A stretch of DNA of 64,000 nt from contig JBKBIP010000001.1 in the NCBI GenBank assembly GCA_046297495.1, positions 124,001 through 188,000 of the forward strand. Direction: 5' to 3'. Positions 17,606 through 26,642 of the stretch are shown piece after piece; position 1 is the first letter of the stretch; each line of letters starts with the position of its first letter. The notes beneath the pieces were generated by a model. That model did no database searches. It saw only the letters and a list, made by a program, of their open reading frames with translations, and was not told where the DNA came from. Source of the DNA: JBKBIP01 sp046297495. GTDB taxonomy: Bacteria > Planctomycetota > Planctomycetia > Gemmatales > Gemmataceae. The position numbers and the translations under genes were made by a program.

Positions 17606-18240
17606 GGAAGGCTCCTTGTGAGGTAGGAAACACCCGTGGCCTTGGGTAGTTCAATAACTTCTCTATTCTCTTCAACCCCGCCGGAGTCGTCAAGTTGCTA
17701 AACCGGAGAAAAAAGAAAATAGGGGAGACGGACGGGCAAGGGTGTTGAGCCGTTGATGGCACCGAGCGGCTTATGTCTGCCGCCAATCGTAATTCTTTCA
17801 TTCCAAGAAGAGCTTTTTTCAAAATATCGACCCAATGACCTGACATGCGGATAATCAGCTCCGAAGCCGGAAAAATTCTCAACCACTTGTTAATAAAAGA
17901 CTTGGAAGAAATCGACCAATCGGCGTGGCATTCTTGGCACGGGGCTTGCTCCTATAGAAACACGACCCGCAACGAGGAAGTGCAAGCCAGGTGGTCGCGT
18001 TCAACCGGGAAGCGTTCTTCCCCCGAAAGGCTTCCCAACGGAATCCCCCATCCGTCCCCCAGGATGGTTGAGCTGTCGGAAGTTCCCCCACTTCCCGACC
18101 CCCGGTTCAACCGCATCCTGCTCGAACGTGAAGCGCCGGGCGGACTTCCACCCACCAACGACCCACCCAACATCCAACCGTAAAACCCCTTTGGGCCACC
18201 CGCTTCCCCCGGCGGGTGGCCATCTCTTTTTTCACCATCA
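17606..18240. other. Gene-poor interval with an orphan plus-strand terminator and a possible 39-aa ORF
   Basis: No standard gene is evident between the DUF3500 start and the larC stop. The right half holds an ATG at 18064 that opens 39 codons (MVELSEVPPLPDPRFNRILL..., stop ending at 18183), proline-rich and without a good ribosome-binding site. A strong plus-strand terminator follows 11 bases later although no annotated plus-strand gene precedes it. The terminator suggests an unannotated plus-strand transcript, coding or not. Confidence 0.4.
18194..18232 (+). terminator. Rho-independent terminator without an obvious upstream gene
   Basis: GGCCACCCGC and GCGGGTGGCC form the stem, followed by ATCTCTTTTTT on the plus strand. 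The minus strand has no T-run, so it does not serve the convergent larC gene well. Confidence 0.75.
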
Positions 18241-19440
18241 TCACGAAGCGCCGCGGGCTGTCGTTTCCCCATACGCCTTCTGGGCGGCGGCATAGATTTG
18301 TCGCAAGGGCACTCCCTGTTGGCGGGCGACGCGGGCGCAGGCCTCGTATTCCGGGGTGAAGATCGGCGCTTGGCCGGCGCGCCAGCCGAGTTTGCCTTGA
18401 ATCGGTCCCCAAGGCGTCATCACTTCGCAAGCCTGACGGCGCAGCTTGTGGCGTTGGACGGAATAGCGGCGGATGCCGAAGGTGGTGGTTTCTCGAAAGA
18501 GAATATCCTCCAACGCCGGCAGCGCTGCCGCGTCCGCCAACACGCTGAGCAGCACGCCGGGCCGATTTTTCTTCATCACGATGGGAATGCTGAATACATC
18601 CAAGGCCCCGGCGGACAGCAATAAGTCGTAACAATAGCCAATCACTTCCGCCGGCACATCATCCAGATTCGTTTCCAGCACCCAGATTTGATCTTGTTCG
18701 ACTTCAGAGGGTGGACGCGCGATGTCCGCCGTGGTGCCGACGAAGAGACGCAGCAGATTGGGCTGTTCGACGAAATTCTTCTTGCCGGCGCCGTGGCCGA
18801 TGCGTTCGATGGTCAGCGCGGGGGCGTCGTTCCATTCACTGACCAAGGTAGTGAGAATCGCGGCCCCGGTCGGCGTGGTCAATTCGGCGCGAATGGTGGA
18901 GGAAGCCAACGGCACCCCCTGGAGCAGGGCCGCCGTGCCGGGAGTGGGAATTGGCATCAAGCCGTGGGCGCACTGCACCAGGCCGCTGCCCGTGGGAACC
19001 GAGCGGCTGGTGAAGCGCTCCACGCCGAGCAGATCGAGGCCAATGGCCACCCCGACGATGTCGGCGATGCTATCCAACGCGCCGACCTCATGAAAGTGAA
19101 CGCGATCCAAGGGCATACCGTGCGCCGCCGCCTCCGCCTCGGCCAATCGGCGGAAGATGCGCAGGGCCAAATCACGCTGTGGCTCCGTCAACGCTCCCCG
19201 GCCGATGATGTCCTCGACTTCCGGCAAGAAGCGGTGACTGGTTTCCTCGGGGGCCTCGACACGCACATAGGTCGCCGCAAATCCCCCCTTGCGGACCTTC
19301 TCCACTTCGAATCGAATCGGCAAGCCCAGCGAATCCAGTCCCTGGCGGATGGCCTCCACGGACACGCCAATATCAATCAAAGCCGCCAACGTCATGTCGC
19401 CGCTGATGCCGCTGAAACAATCGAAATGTGCTACCTTCAC
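18241..19440 (-). CDS. larC: LarC, pyridinium-3,5-bisthiocarboxylate mononucleotide nickel insertion protein
   Basis: The 399-residue product starts at a GTG with GGAGG upstream. Family features are HFDCFSGISGDMTLAALIDIG at the N-terminus, VHFHEVGALDSIADIVGVA, PVPTGSG-like VPTGSGLVQCAHGLMPIPTPGT, the ELTTPTGAAIL loop and ETNLDDVPAEVIGY opening the C-terminal domain. LarC inserts nickel into the nickel-pincer cofactor of lactate racemase-type enzymes, using CTP. It is full length with no programmed frameshift, unlike the larC1/larC2 split in some lactobacilli. LarA, LarB and LarE are not in the window, so its client is unknown. Confidence 0.9.
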   Translation of the reverse strand: MKVAHFDCFSGISGDMTLAALIDIGVSVEAIRQGLDSLGLPIRFEVEKVRKGGFAATYVRVEAPEETSHRFLPEVEDIIGRGALTEPQRDLALRIFRRLAEAEAAAHGMPLDRVHFHEVGALDSIADIVGVAIGLDLLGVERFTSRSVPTGSGLVQCAHGLMPIPTPGTAALLQGVPLASSTIRAELTTPTGAAILTTLVSEWNDAPALTIERIGHGAGKKNFVEQPNLLRLFVGTTADIARPPSEVEQDQIWVLETNLDDVPAEVIGYCYDLLLSAGALDVFSIPIVMKKNRPGVLLSVLADAAALPALEDILFRETTTFGIRRYSVQRHKLRRQACEVMTPWGPIQGKLGWRAGQAPIFTPEYEACARVARQQGVPLRQIYAAAQKAYGETTARGAS

Positions 19441-19681
19441 GGTTGGTCCCTCCTCGGTTTCTCTTATTTAATCGCTCGGACAGCGCGCGGGCTAGTTGCA
19501 GTCTAGCGGGCGGCAGGTGGAATAGGTACATCCCGATGCTGACACGCCGGTGCTGATTTTCTGGGCGATTCCGTGAATTCAAGGCTTCGTTCCTTGTCGG
19601 ATGAGCCGGGGATTGATTAGATACCCTCAAGGAACATCCGCGCAGGAAGCCAACTGCAACCGCCAATTGGAGGAACCCGCG

Positions 19682-20662
19682 ATGCAACTGGGAATGATCG
19701 GCTTGGGGAAAATGGGCGGCAACATGGTCCTGCGTCTGCTGCGCGCGGGCCATGATTGCGTGGCGTATGATCACGACGCCCAGCGGACGGAGGATTTCGA
19801 CAAGGAAGAAAAGAAACGGTCCATCAAGGCCAAGGCCTTGGCGGACCTGATCCAAAAATTGACTCCTCCTCGACACATCTGGCTCATGCTGCCAGCGGGG
19901 ACGATCACCGAAAATACGGTCAACGAATTGGCCGGCCTGTTGCAATCGGGCGACACGATCATCGACGGCGGCAACACCTATTTCAAGGATGACGTGCGCC
20001 GCGCGGAAGCCATCAAGCCCAAAGGCCTGCACTATGTCGATGTGGGGACGAGCGGCGGCGTGTGGGGGATCACGCGCGGCTACTGCATGATGATCGGCGG
20101 CGAGCAGGAAATCGTGCAGCGGCTCGACCCGATCTTCAACACACTGGCTCCCGGCGGTCCCGGCAAAACCACCGCCGAGCGCGGCTACCTGCACTGCGGG
20201 CCGGTCGGTTCGGGGCATTTCGTCAAGATGGTCCACAACGGCATCGAGTACGGCCTGATGCAGGCGTATGGCGAAGGTTTCGAGGTCTTGCAGAAAGCCA
20301 ACTCCGAGCGCTTGCCAGCCAATCGCCGCTATGACATCGACTTGCACGCCGTCGCCGAGGTGTGGCGGCATGGTAGCGTCATTAGCTCCTGGTTGCTCGA
20401 TCTGCTGGAAATCGCCCTGCGCGACGATCCCAAGCTCGCCAAGTTTGAAGGCTACGTGCAGGATTCCGGCGAAGGGCGCTGGACCCTCGAGGCGGCCATC
20501 GATGAGGACGTGCCCGCCACCGTGCTGGCCCACGCCCTGTTCGCCCGCTTCCGCTCGCGCATCGACCATGCTTTTGCCGACAAGGTATTGTCCGCGATGC
20601 GCATGGGCTTCGGCGGCCACGTCGAAGGAGCTGAATCCGGCAGCCCGCCGCCAACGACGTGA
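19682..20662 (+). CDS. gnd: 6-phosphogluconate dehydrogenase, decarboxylating, short (GndA-like) type
   Basis: ATG at 19682 follows GGAGG by eight bases and begins directly with the Rossmann motif MQLGMIGLGKMGGNM. The product is 326 aa, the size of the short bacterial form rather than the 470-aa classical enzyme. Active-site segments are DGGNTYFKDD, VDVGTSGGVWG, HCGPVGSGHFVKMVHNGIEYG (catalytic Lys in FVKMVHNGIE) and YDIDLHAVAEVWRHGSVI. It oxidises 6-phosphogluconate to ribulose-5-phosphate and CO2. It is followed by a hairpin and xdhC. Confidence 0.93.
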   Translation: MQLGMIGLGKMGGNMVLRLLRAGHDCVAYDHDAQRTEDFDKEEKKRSIKAKALADLIQKLTPPRHIWLMLPAGTITENTVNELAGLLQSGDTIIDGGNTYFKDDVRRAEAIKPKGLHYVDVGTSGGVWGITRGYCMMIGGEQEIVQRLDPIFNTLAPGGPGKTTAERGYLHCGPVGSGHFVKMVHNGIEYGLMQAYGEGFEVLQKANSERLPANRRYDIDLHAVAEVWRHGSVISSWLLDLLEIALRDDPKLAKFEGYVQDSGEGRWTLEAAIDEDVPATVLAHALFARFRSRIDHAFADKVLSAMRMGFGGHVEGAESGSPPPTT

Positions 20663-20676
20663 TGGCTGAATTTTCT

Positions 20677-20715
20677 CGTTCCTCGTTCCCAGGCCCCGCC
20701 TGAGGACGAGGAACG
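20677..20715. terminator. Hairpin after gnd
   Basis: CGTTCCTCGT (20677-20686) pairs with ACGAGGAACG (20706-20715), with a second small stem AGGC/GCCT inside. TTTT precedes the left arm and TAATTT follows the right arm. It may be a weak terminator or processed element between gnd and xdhC. Confidence 0.6.
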
Positions 20716-20786
20716 TAATTTCCAGGACAATGCCCCCAGCCGACTCAACTCCAGCCGCCGGTCCCATTCGTTCAGGTATATTTATC

Positions 20787-21881
20787 ATGCGTGACTTATT
20801 GGCGGAACTGAATGAATTACTCACGCAAAGACGGGAATGCGTGTATTGTGCCGTCGTGGAGACGCGCGGCTCGACGCCGCAAAAAGCGGGGGCGGCCATG
20901 CTCGTTCTGCCCAACGGCGACCAGCGCGGCACGCTCGGCGGCGGCTGCGTTGAGGCCGAGGTCAAACAGCGTGCCTTGGGGGTCTTGCACCAAGGGGGCG
21001 GCGCGCCTGAAGTGCTGACATTCCATCTCGACGACAACTATGGTTGGGACGACGGCTTGATCTGCGGCGGGCGGATGGCGATTCTCGCCGACCCGCTGAC
21101 TACGATGCGGGATGCCGCGCGCTGCCAGCAAGCCGTGGCGTACTATCGGCATTTTCATGAACAAGTCGAATCGGGACGCGGCTGCACCGAGGCGGTGGCC
21201 GTCGATGCCAAGGCAGGGGTGCCCGTTGGCAGCCGCTATTTGTTCGATGCCGACGACCAGCTGCTCGCCCAGCTCGCCGAGGCTCCCCCTCCGGCCGAAC
21301 TTCTCCGGCAGCTGACCCCATTGGCCCAGCGGCCCAAGCCGTACTTGCGTCAGGGAGTGTCGTATTTGCCCATCTTGCCGCGCATCACGCTGTTCATCGT
21401 GGGAGGCGGCCACGTTGGCCAAGCGGTGGCCCAGCTGGCGGCCAGCGTCGATTTTGACATCTGGGTGCTCGACGACCGAGAACGCTATGCCAGCCCCGAG
21501 CGTTTTCCGATGGCCCAACGCCGCCTGGTTGGTGACATTGGCCAGACGCTTCAGCAATTGGTGCAGAGCCACGCCATCACGCCGTCCATGTATTGCCTGA
21601 TTGTCACGCGCGGCCACAGCCACGACGAGGAAGCACTGTATCACCTGGCCGCCACTCCCGCTGCTTACATCGGCATGATCGGCAGCAAGCGCAAGATCAA
21701 GCTGATCTGGGACGACTTACGCGCCAAGGGCATCCGCGACGAGGATTTGCACAAAGTCCACGCCCCGCTCGGTTTCGCCATCGGCTCGCAGACCGTGCCG
21801 GAAATCGCCGTCAGCATCGTCGCCGAGCTAATCGCCTGCCGCAATCTGGGACGCACCATCCCGGAGGCGCGGGGGTTTTGA
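20787..21881 (+). CDS. XdhC/CoxI family protein, molybdenum cofactor insertion for xanthine dehydrogenase-type enzymes
   Basis: The start at 20787 (MRDLLAELNELL) gives the family N-terminus; an in-frame ATG at 20730 adds a proline-rich leader. The product is 364 aa. The N-terminal XdhC domain shows VVETRGSTPQKAGAAM and LGGGCVEAEV. The C-terminal Rossmann domain shows LFIVGGGHVGQAVAQLAAS, DDRERYA, YCLIVTRGHSHDEEAL and YIGMIGSKRK. Such proteins bind and sulfurate Moco and hand it to xanthine dehydrogenase or CO dehydrogenase. None of those enzymes is in this window, but the molybdate-type importer at 9974-13180 fits the same demand. Confidence 0.9.
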   Translation: MRDLLAELNELLTQRRECVYCAVVETRGSTPQKAGAAMLVLPNGDQRGTLGGGCVEAEVKQRALGVLHQGGGAPEVLTFHLDDNYGWDDGLICGGRMAILADPLTTMRDAARCQQAVAYYRHFHEQVESGRGCTEAVAVDAKAGVPVGSRYLFDADDQLLAQLAEAPPPAELLRQLTPLAQRPKPYLRQGVSYLPILPRITLFIVGGGHVGQAVAQLAASVDFDIWVLDDRERYASPERFPMAQRRLVGDIGQTLQQLVQSHAITPSMYCLIVTRGHSHDEEALYHLAATPAAYIGMIGSKRKIKLIWDDLRAKGIRDEDLHKVHAPLGFAIGSQTVPEIAVSIVAELIACRNLGRTIPEARGF

Positions 21882-22070
21882 GGGAGAATAATCAACGAAT
21901 TCGAGGTGATGTTATAATTAGGAAGAAGAGGTGGAACGGCGCCGTCCCGCCGTCTGGTGCATCGTTGATTTTCCTTGCGTTGTGGCTTGCTGGACGTTAA
22001 TTTGAAGGTAATGCAACCGTTGGGGAAGGACGGTTCCTTTCTTTCCATCACTCAATACGCCGAGTCGATC

Positions 22071-23126
22071 ATGGCCGAGAACACCTCCACCATCACCAAG
22101 ACGCCCAGTGTCAACAGCACGTTGAAACAACCGCTCGTTCCACCAGAAGAGCAATTCTGGAAACGCTATTCGCCGCGTCACGAATTTCCGTTGTCGGCGT
22201 TCGCCTCGTTCGCGTTGCACGCCATCGCCATCGTGCTAATGATCATCGGGGCGGCTATATTGCTCAAGCTGGGTTTGTCGCGGGACACCGAGCCATTGCC
22301 GATTGACGCCCTCGCCATTCGGCCCGGTGGCGGCGGCGGGTCGGGACAAAGTGGCGTTGGCCCCGGCACTGGCTCTGGCGGCGAGCCAGTGGAGAACCTC
22401 CCCGATCAGCCGAATCCGCCGGAGCAAGTGAACGTCACTCCGTTGGCGGATTTGCCAGTCGTCCCGATTCCCGAAACGCAGCTGCCGGAACTCGCCAAGG
22501 ACCCCGATGCTCGCCGCTTCATCGAACGGAGCACGGCGGCAGCGCGCGAGCTGGCGAAGACACGTCAGGATCAACGCGACAAATTGATGTCAGGAATAGC
22601 GGGGCGCGGCCAAGGCGGCACCGGTAGCGACGGCGGCAAGGATACTGGCCGGGATCGCGGCGAGGGACCCGGCCAGGGGGACGGCAAGCTATCGGTCCGC
22701 GAAAAGCGCGTCCTGCGCTGGACCATGATGTTTGACACCGTCAACGGCCAAGATTATATGCGCCAGCTGGCCGCGCTCGGCGCCATTCTCGGCATCCCAC
22801 GAGAGAACGGTGAATACATGATCATTCGCAATCTCACTCCGCCCGCCACCGGCCAAATCGAGGACGTGCGCCAAATCAATCGCATCTTTTGGATCGATTC
22901 GCAGCCGCAATCGGTGCAATCACTGGCTGGCGCGTTGCGCATTCCGCCGCCCCAGCATATCGTCGCTTTCTTCCCGGAAGCATTAGAGCAGGAATTGCTG
23001 AAAATGGAGCTTAATTATCGCGGCTTGCGCGAGGATCAGATTCAGGAAACCCGTTTCCGCGTGGTGCGGGCCGGCAATCGCTTTTTCCCACAAGTAGTCG
23101 ATCAGCTGGCGATTGGACAGCGATAG
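22071..23126 (+). CDS. Membrane-anchored protein of unknown function
   Basis: About 351 aa from the ATG at 22071; an earlier in-frame ATG at 22011 has AAGG close by and remains possible. A basic stretch precedes one membrane helix (SAFASFALHAIAIVLMIIGAAILL). A Gly/Pro-rich linker follows (PGGGGGSGQSGVGPGTGSGG), then charged low-complexity sequence (GRGQGGTGSDGGKDTGRDRG), then a C-terminal folded region with LRWTMMFDTVNGQDYMRQLAALGAIL. The layout resembles TonB-like spanners, but no TonB box or C-terminal motif is evident, and I cannot assign a function. Confidence 0.7.
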   Translation: MAENTSTITKTPSVNSTLKQPLVPPEEQFWKRYSPRHEFPLSAFASFALHAIAIVLMIIGAAILLKLGLSRDTEPLPIDALAIRPGGGGGSGQSGVGPGTGSGGEPVENLPDQPNPPEQVNVTPLADLPVVPIPETQLPELAKDPDARRFIERSTAAARELAKTRQDQRDKLMSGIAGRGQGGTGSDGGKDTGRDRGEGPGQGDGKLSVREKRVLRWTMMFDTVNGQDYMRQLAALGAILGIPRENGEYMIIRNLTPPATGQIEDVRQINRIFWIDSQPQSVQSLAGALRIPPPQHIVAFFPEALEQELLKMELNYRGLREDQIQETRFRVVRAGNRFFPQVVDQLAIGQR

Positions 23127-23170
23127 CCTCGCAAGGTCGATTTTCGATCCCGCCAACAGAACATCCTGTT

Positions 23171-23223
23171 CGATTCATCGTTTCACGCTCATTTCCTTCC
23201 TCGCCGCGTGAAACGATGAATCG
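23171..23223. repeat. Perfect 18-bp inverted repeat, dispersed family, between convergent genes
   Basis: CGATTCATCGTTTCACGC (23171-23188) is exactly complementary to 23206-23223, with a 17-base loop. It lies between the plus-strand gene ending at 23126 and the minus-strand gene ending at 23234, a position suited to two-way termination, but neither side has a T-run. Confidence 0.85.
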
Positions 23224-23233
23224 TCCATCGCAT

Positions 23234-24211
23234 TCATATCCCGATGGAACATGTTTCGTCCCGCCACATCTCCATCCACTGCAATCCCGGTGACAATCTC
23301 TCCCGTTCCATCCGTTTGACCAGCTCGTAAACCCAGCGGTTGAGGGGGCAGGGGTAAGCGCCAGCCAGGTCGATCAGGTGGCGGTTGTAGTAGTCGATCT
23401 CGGTTTGACCGCGCGGCAGATCACCGGACATGGAGCAATAGGTTTTCCGCAACGAGGAATAGAACGCCCAGGCCAGGGAATGGGCCAGCCAGCGGTTGCG
23501 GAGAATGACGGCGACGGTGTCGGGGTGGAAAGGGCCGACCGTGCCCAGGGGGACATGGGCATGACGTAAGATGGCGTGATTCTCGCGCAGCAAGGCGAAG
23601 AACAGGCGGCGCAACAGGGGATGAGCCAACAGCCGGCCATTGTCTACCCCCGCCGCCGCCGCGATGGGGCTGATGGCCGCGTTGTACATCAACTTGGCGT
23701 ACTTGTACGGCAAAATATCCGGCACCGGCGCCAGCCGGAACAGCCGCGCGGCACGCAATGACTGGACAACGGATTGGCACGAAGCAACGGCCTGGATGTG
23801 CAGCTTGCCGCGGCGGGTGATGTGGGTGTGCGTCCGGCCCGGTTCACACTCCGACACGAACGAGGCAATCCCCTCGCCGGCGCGGTTGGGCCGGTCGAGG
23901 CAGGCGTCAAAGCCGTTCTGCACCGGCAGGAAGGGGACCCGCGCCGGCAGCCGGGCCAGGACTTCGGCATTGTCATAGCACTTGACGCACAGCAAGACGA
24001 GCTGGTCGCTGGCGTCGGGCCGCCAGGCGGCGAACGGGATGAACTCCGCCGGCAACGGCGGCCCATGATCGACGCGCACGCCATGCCGCCGGCCCCATGC
24101 CACCTTGTCGTCGTTGGCTTCGACGAAGCGCACCCGCGCGCCATTGGCCGCCAACGCGTAGCCCAAGGCGCAACCGATACCCCCCGCGCCAACGATAGTG
24201 ATGGCGTCCAT
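23234..24211 (-). CDS. 2-dehydropantoate 2-reductase family protein
   Basis: The 325-residue protein has GAAGG upstream of its ATG. It starts with the NAD(P) motif ITIVGAGGIGCALGYALAANG. The family's mid-section is seen in VLLCVKCYDNAEVL and PVQNGFDACL, and the C-terminal helical domain in YAKLMYNAAISPIAAAAGVDNG with the Lys and Asn expected of ApbA/PanE. The family reduces ketopantoate in pantothenate synthesis, but many paralogues act on other 2-ketoacids. It follows the epimerase gene by 18 bp and is probably cotranscribed with it. Confidence 0.82.
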   Translation of the reverse strand: MDAITIVGAGGIGCALGYALAANGARVRFVEANDDKVAWGRRHGVRVDHGPPLPAEFIPFAAWRPDASDQLVLLCVKCYDNAEVLARLPARVPFLPVQNGFDACLDRPNRAGEGIASFVSECEPGRTHTHITRRGKLHIQAVASCQSVVQSLRAARLFRLAPVPDILPYKYAKLMYNAAISPIAAAAGVDNGRLLAHPLLRRLFFALLRENHAILRHAHVPLGTVGPFHPDTVAVILRNRWLAHSLAWAFYSSLRKTYCSMSGDLPRGQTEIDYYNRHLIDLAGAYPCPLNRWVYELVKRMERERLSPGLQWMEMWRDETCSIGI

Positions 24212-24229
24212 GCAGGTGCTTCCTTCTAG

Positions 24230-25015
24230 TCAACCCACGAAGCGGCGCAGAAAGCGCACGGCGGCCTCGATCTCCGCCACGCCGCCGCCGGTTTCGCGGG
24301 TGATGGTCAGCCAGCCGTGATAGTCCGCTTCCGCCAAACACGCGAGAAAGCGCATCCAGTCGATGTCACCGTGGCCCAGCGGCACTTCCTGAGCGGACCG
24401 GCTGGCGCCGGCGGCGCGTGCGTCTTTGGCGTGACAATGCACGAGGCGTTCTCGCAACACGGCGGCGCTGTCGTAGGGATCGAAGCCATTCATGAGCAGG
24501 TTGGCCGGGTCGAGATTGATTCCCAGGCTGCCGGTGTCAAACGGATCGAGAAAATCCTTCAAGGCGGATGCCGGTTCCAGGCCGGTTTCCAGAGCCAAGA
24601 TGACGCCGATGCGGTCGCCGTGCCGGCTCAGGTCGAGCAGCGCCTCGCGCAACAGCGGATAGCCGGGGTCGGTGGGACTATCGGGCACGCGGCCTGCTTG
24701 GACAGTGACCAGTCGCGGACCTAAATCGAAACTCAGCTGCATCACTTGCCGGATGTGTTCGATGCGCGGTTCGAGGTTCTCGGCGACGTTCAAGCCGCGC
24801 CGCAAGGGACAATGGATGGCCGTCAATTCCAGATCCCAAGCCCGCAGCAAGTTGCGAAACTCGCGCCGGCCCGTTTGCGAGAGTTGTTGCGGGGCCAAAT
24901 CACCAACGGCATCGACGCGCACGCCGCCGATACCGAGCCGATTCGCCGCTTCCAACCCACGCCGCAACGGCAAGCCCAACGCTTCCAGTCGAACGCCAAT
25001 CTTGAGTTGTGCCAT
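24230..25015 (-). CDS. Sugar phosphate isomerase/epimerase family TIM-barrel protein
   Basis: Start at 25015 (MAQLKIGVRLEALGLPLRRGLE); an in-frame ATG at 25063 would add 16 basic residues of no family likeness. The product is 261 aa. Barrel and metal-site segments are GGVRVDA, LTAIHCPL, LALETG (Glu), LGINLDPANLLMNGFDP, VHCHAKDA and VPLGHGDIDWMRF, as in xylose isomerase-like AP-endonuclease-2 folds. The substrate is unknown. It begins 51 bp after the S1-domain gene ends and forms a unit with the reductase that follows. Confidence 0.85.
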   Translation of the reverse strand: MAQLKIGVRLEALGLPLRRGLEAANRLGIGGVRVDAVGDLAPQQLSQTGRREFRNLLRAWDLELTAIHCPLRRGLNVAENLEPRIEHIRQVMQLSFDLGPRLVTVQAGRVPDSPTDPGYPLLREALLDLSRHGDRIGVILALETGLEPASALKDFLDPFDTGSLGINLDPANLLMNGFDPYDSAAVLRERLVHCHAKDARAAGASRSAQEVPLGHGDIDWMRFLACLAEADYHGWLTITRETGGGVAEIEAAVRFLRRFVG

Positions 25016-25066
25016 CGAATCCAAGCGCTTTCGAGATTTCGATTTCGGTGATGCGATCTTCACGAA

Positions 25067-26491
25067 TCACTCGCCGATGCCGCCGCGCAACGGCGTGGTA
25101 CGGGGACGCGGGGGCTTAGGGGGCGCGGCTTCCTCTTCGGTCTCCTCCTCCGCGCTCGTTTCAGGTTCGGGAGGAAGCGCGGCCTTGAGCGATAAGGCCA
25201 TGCGCCGTTGATCCGGTTCCAGCCGCAACACCACCGCTTGCACCTCTTGCCCTTCCTTCACGAAGTCGCTGACACGCCGCACGCGCTGCGGTGACAACTC
25301 GGAGACCGGAATTAACCCTTCCACCCCCGGTTCCAGCTCGACGAAAGCGCCGAAGTCCATCAACCGCGTTACCTTGGCGGTGACGGTGGCGCCGACGGGA
25401 TAGCGCTGGTCGATGCCGTCCCATGGGCTGGCGGTCAGTTGCTTCAACCCCAAGCTGATCTTGCGGCGTTCGTGGTCGATCTTGAGGACGACTGCCTTGA
25501 CCCGTTCCCCCGGTTGCAACACCTGGGTGGCGTCGGCGACGCGCGACCAGCTGATTTCGCTGACATGAACCAGACCATCCACGCCCCCCAGGTCCACGAA
25601 GGCGCCGAACGGCTTGACGGAACGCACTATCCCTTCGCGTGTCTGTCCCTCGGCCAGCTCTTGCCAGAGCCGGTCGCGGGCCTCGTCGCGCTCTTTCTCC
25701 AGCAAGGCGCGGCGGCTGACCACGAGATTGCGCTCGGAGGGTTTGACTTCCGTAACCAGGCAGCGCAGCCGCTGGTTGACGAATTGTTCGGCATCCTCGA
25801 CGCGGTACAGGTCAATCTGGCTAATGGGCATGAAGCCGCGGATGCCGTGGACATCGACGCTCAGCCCCCCTTTATTGGTGGCTGTCACGCGCGCCTCGAC
25901 AAGCATCCCCACGGCGACGCTGGACCAATCGACATCGACCGCCGCTGCCCCTTTGCGGGACAGCAATAGCAAGCCGTTGTCCTTGTCATAGCCTTCGATG
26001 CTGACCTCGACCTCAGTGCCGATGGCGGGAGTCCCTTCGGGGAACTGTTCCATGGCCAGCACCCCCTCGCCACGACCGCCAGGGATGTGGACGAAGACAT
26101 CCGGCCCATGAACGCGGATAACTTGCCCTTTCTTGCGTCCCGGCGTCGTTCCGGCCTCCACTGGCTCCTGGGGACGTTCCGCACCGTACAATTCCTGATC
26201 GCTCAAGCCGCCCAAGGCCGCTTCTAACTCCTGTTCGATTTCCCTATCGATGTCGCGGATGCGCTGGCCGGTCAGGGGCAAATCCTCGTATGTCCGGTCG
26301 GGTGGCTTGCTGGGCTGGGCGGCTTGCCGTCGCTCTTGCCCCTGGCGCAGTTTCTCCAGGCGGGCGCGCTTCGATTCCACGCGGACGATCTGTTGCTCCG
26401 AAGGCGACTCCGGCGGGGCGGCGCTGGGGGTCGGGGATTCAGGAGTCGGCGTTTGCGTCGCTTCGGGAAGCGGTTGCTGGCTGTCCGTCAT
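25067..26491 (-). CDS. S1 RNA-binding domain protein, ribosomal protein S1-like, four S1 motifs
   Basis: The 474-residue protein has GAGGAC before its ATG. Residues 1-115 are low-complexity (Pro/Gln/Ser, then acidic), followed by four S1 OB folds at roughly 120-185, 195-270, 283-355 and 368-440. The last two are the clearest (GIVRSVKPFGAFVDLGGVDGLVHVSEISW and VTRLMDFGAFVELEPGVEGLIPVSEL). The C-terminus is acidic then proline-rich. E. coli S1 has six domains; this shorter form resembles S1 homologues elsewhere. It probably aids translation initiation or RNA handling. Confidence 0.87.
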   Translation of the reverse strand: MTDSQQPLPEATQTPTPESPTPSAAPPESPSEQQIVRVESKRARLEKLRQGQERRQAAQPSKPPDRTYEDLPLTGQRIRDIDREIEQELEAALGGLSDQELYGAERPQEPVEAGTTPGRKKGQVIRVHGPDVFVHIPGGRGEGVLAMEQFPEGTPAIGTEVEVSIEGYDKDNGLLLLSRKGAAAVDVDWSSVAVGMLVEARVTATNKGGLSVDVHGIRGFMPISQIDLYRVEDAEQFVNQRLRCLVTEVKPSERNLVVSRRALLEKERDEARDRLWQELAEGQTREGIVRSVKPFGAFVDLGGVDGLVHVSEISWSRVADATQVLQPGERVKAVVLKIDHERRKISLGLKQLTASPWDGIDQRYPVGATVTAKVTRLMDFGAFVELEPGVEGLIPVSELSPQRVRRVSDFVKEGQEVQAVVLRLEPDQRRMALSLKAALPPEPETSAEEETEEEAAPPKPPRPRTTPLRGGIGE

Positions 26492-26551
26492 GGTGATGTC
26501 CTCGATTCGATTCCTGGGGTACTCGCTATTATCCCAGTAAGAAAGATGGGG

Positions 26552-26573
26552 GGCCGGATTTGCCCATCCGGCC
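26552..26573 (-). terminator. Small hairpin after the DUF1080 gene
   Basis: GGCCGGAT and ATCCGGCC are perfectly complementary around a six-base loop. On the minus strand it lies between the DUF1080 stop (26643) and the S1 gene start (26491), followed by CCCCATCTTTCTT. Weak U-tract. Confidence 0.5.
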
Positions 26574-26642
26574 TTCTCCGAACCGGATTGGAAATCTGGC
26601 CCACGAGAGAACCATCTGCGCTGGCGTCATGAACACCAGCAT

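Noticed and set aside
19373..21037. 554-codon minus-strand open frame
   Set aside because: It is antisense to gnd and xdhC, both of which are clear family members; low-complexity sequence typical of shadow frames in GC-rich DNA.
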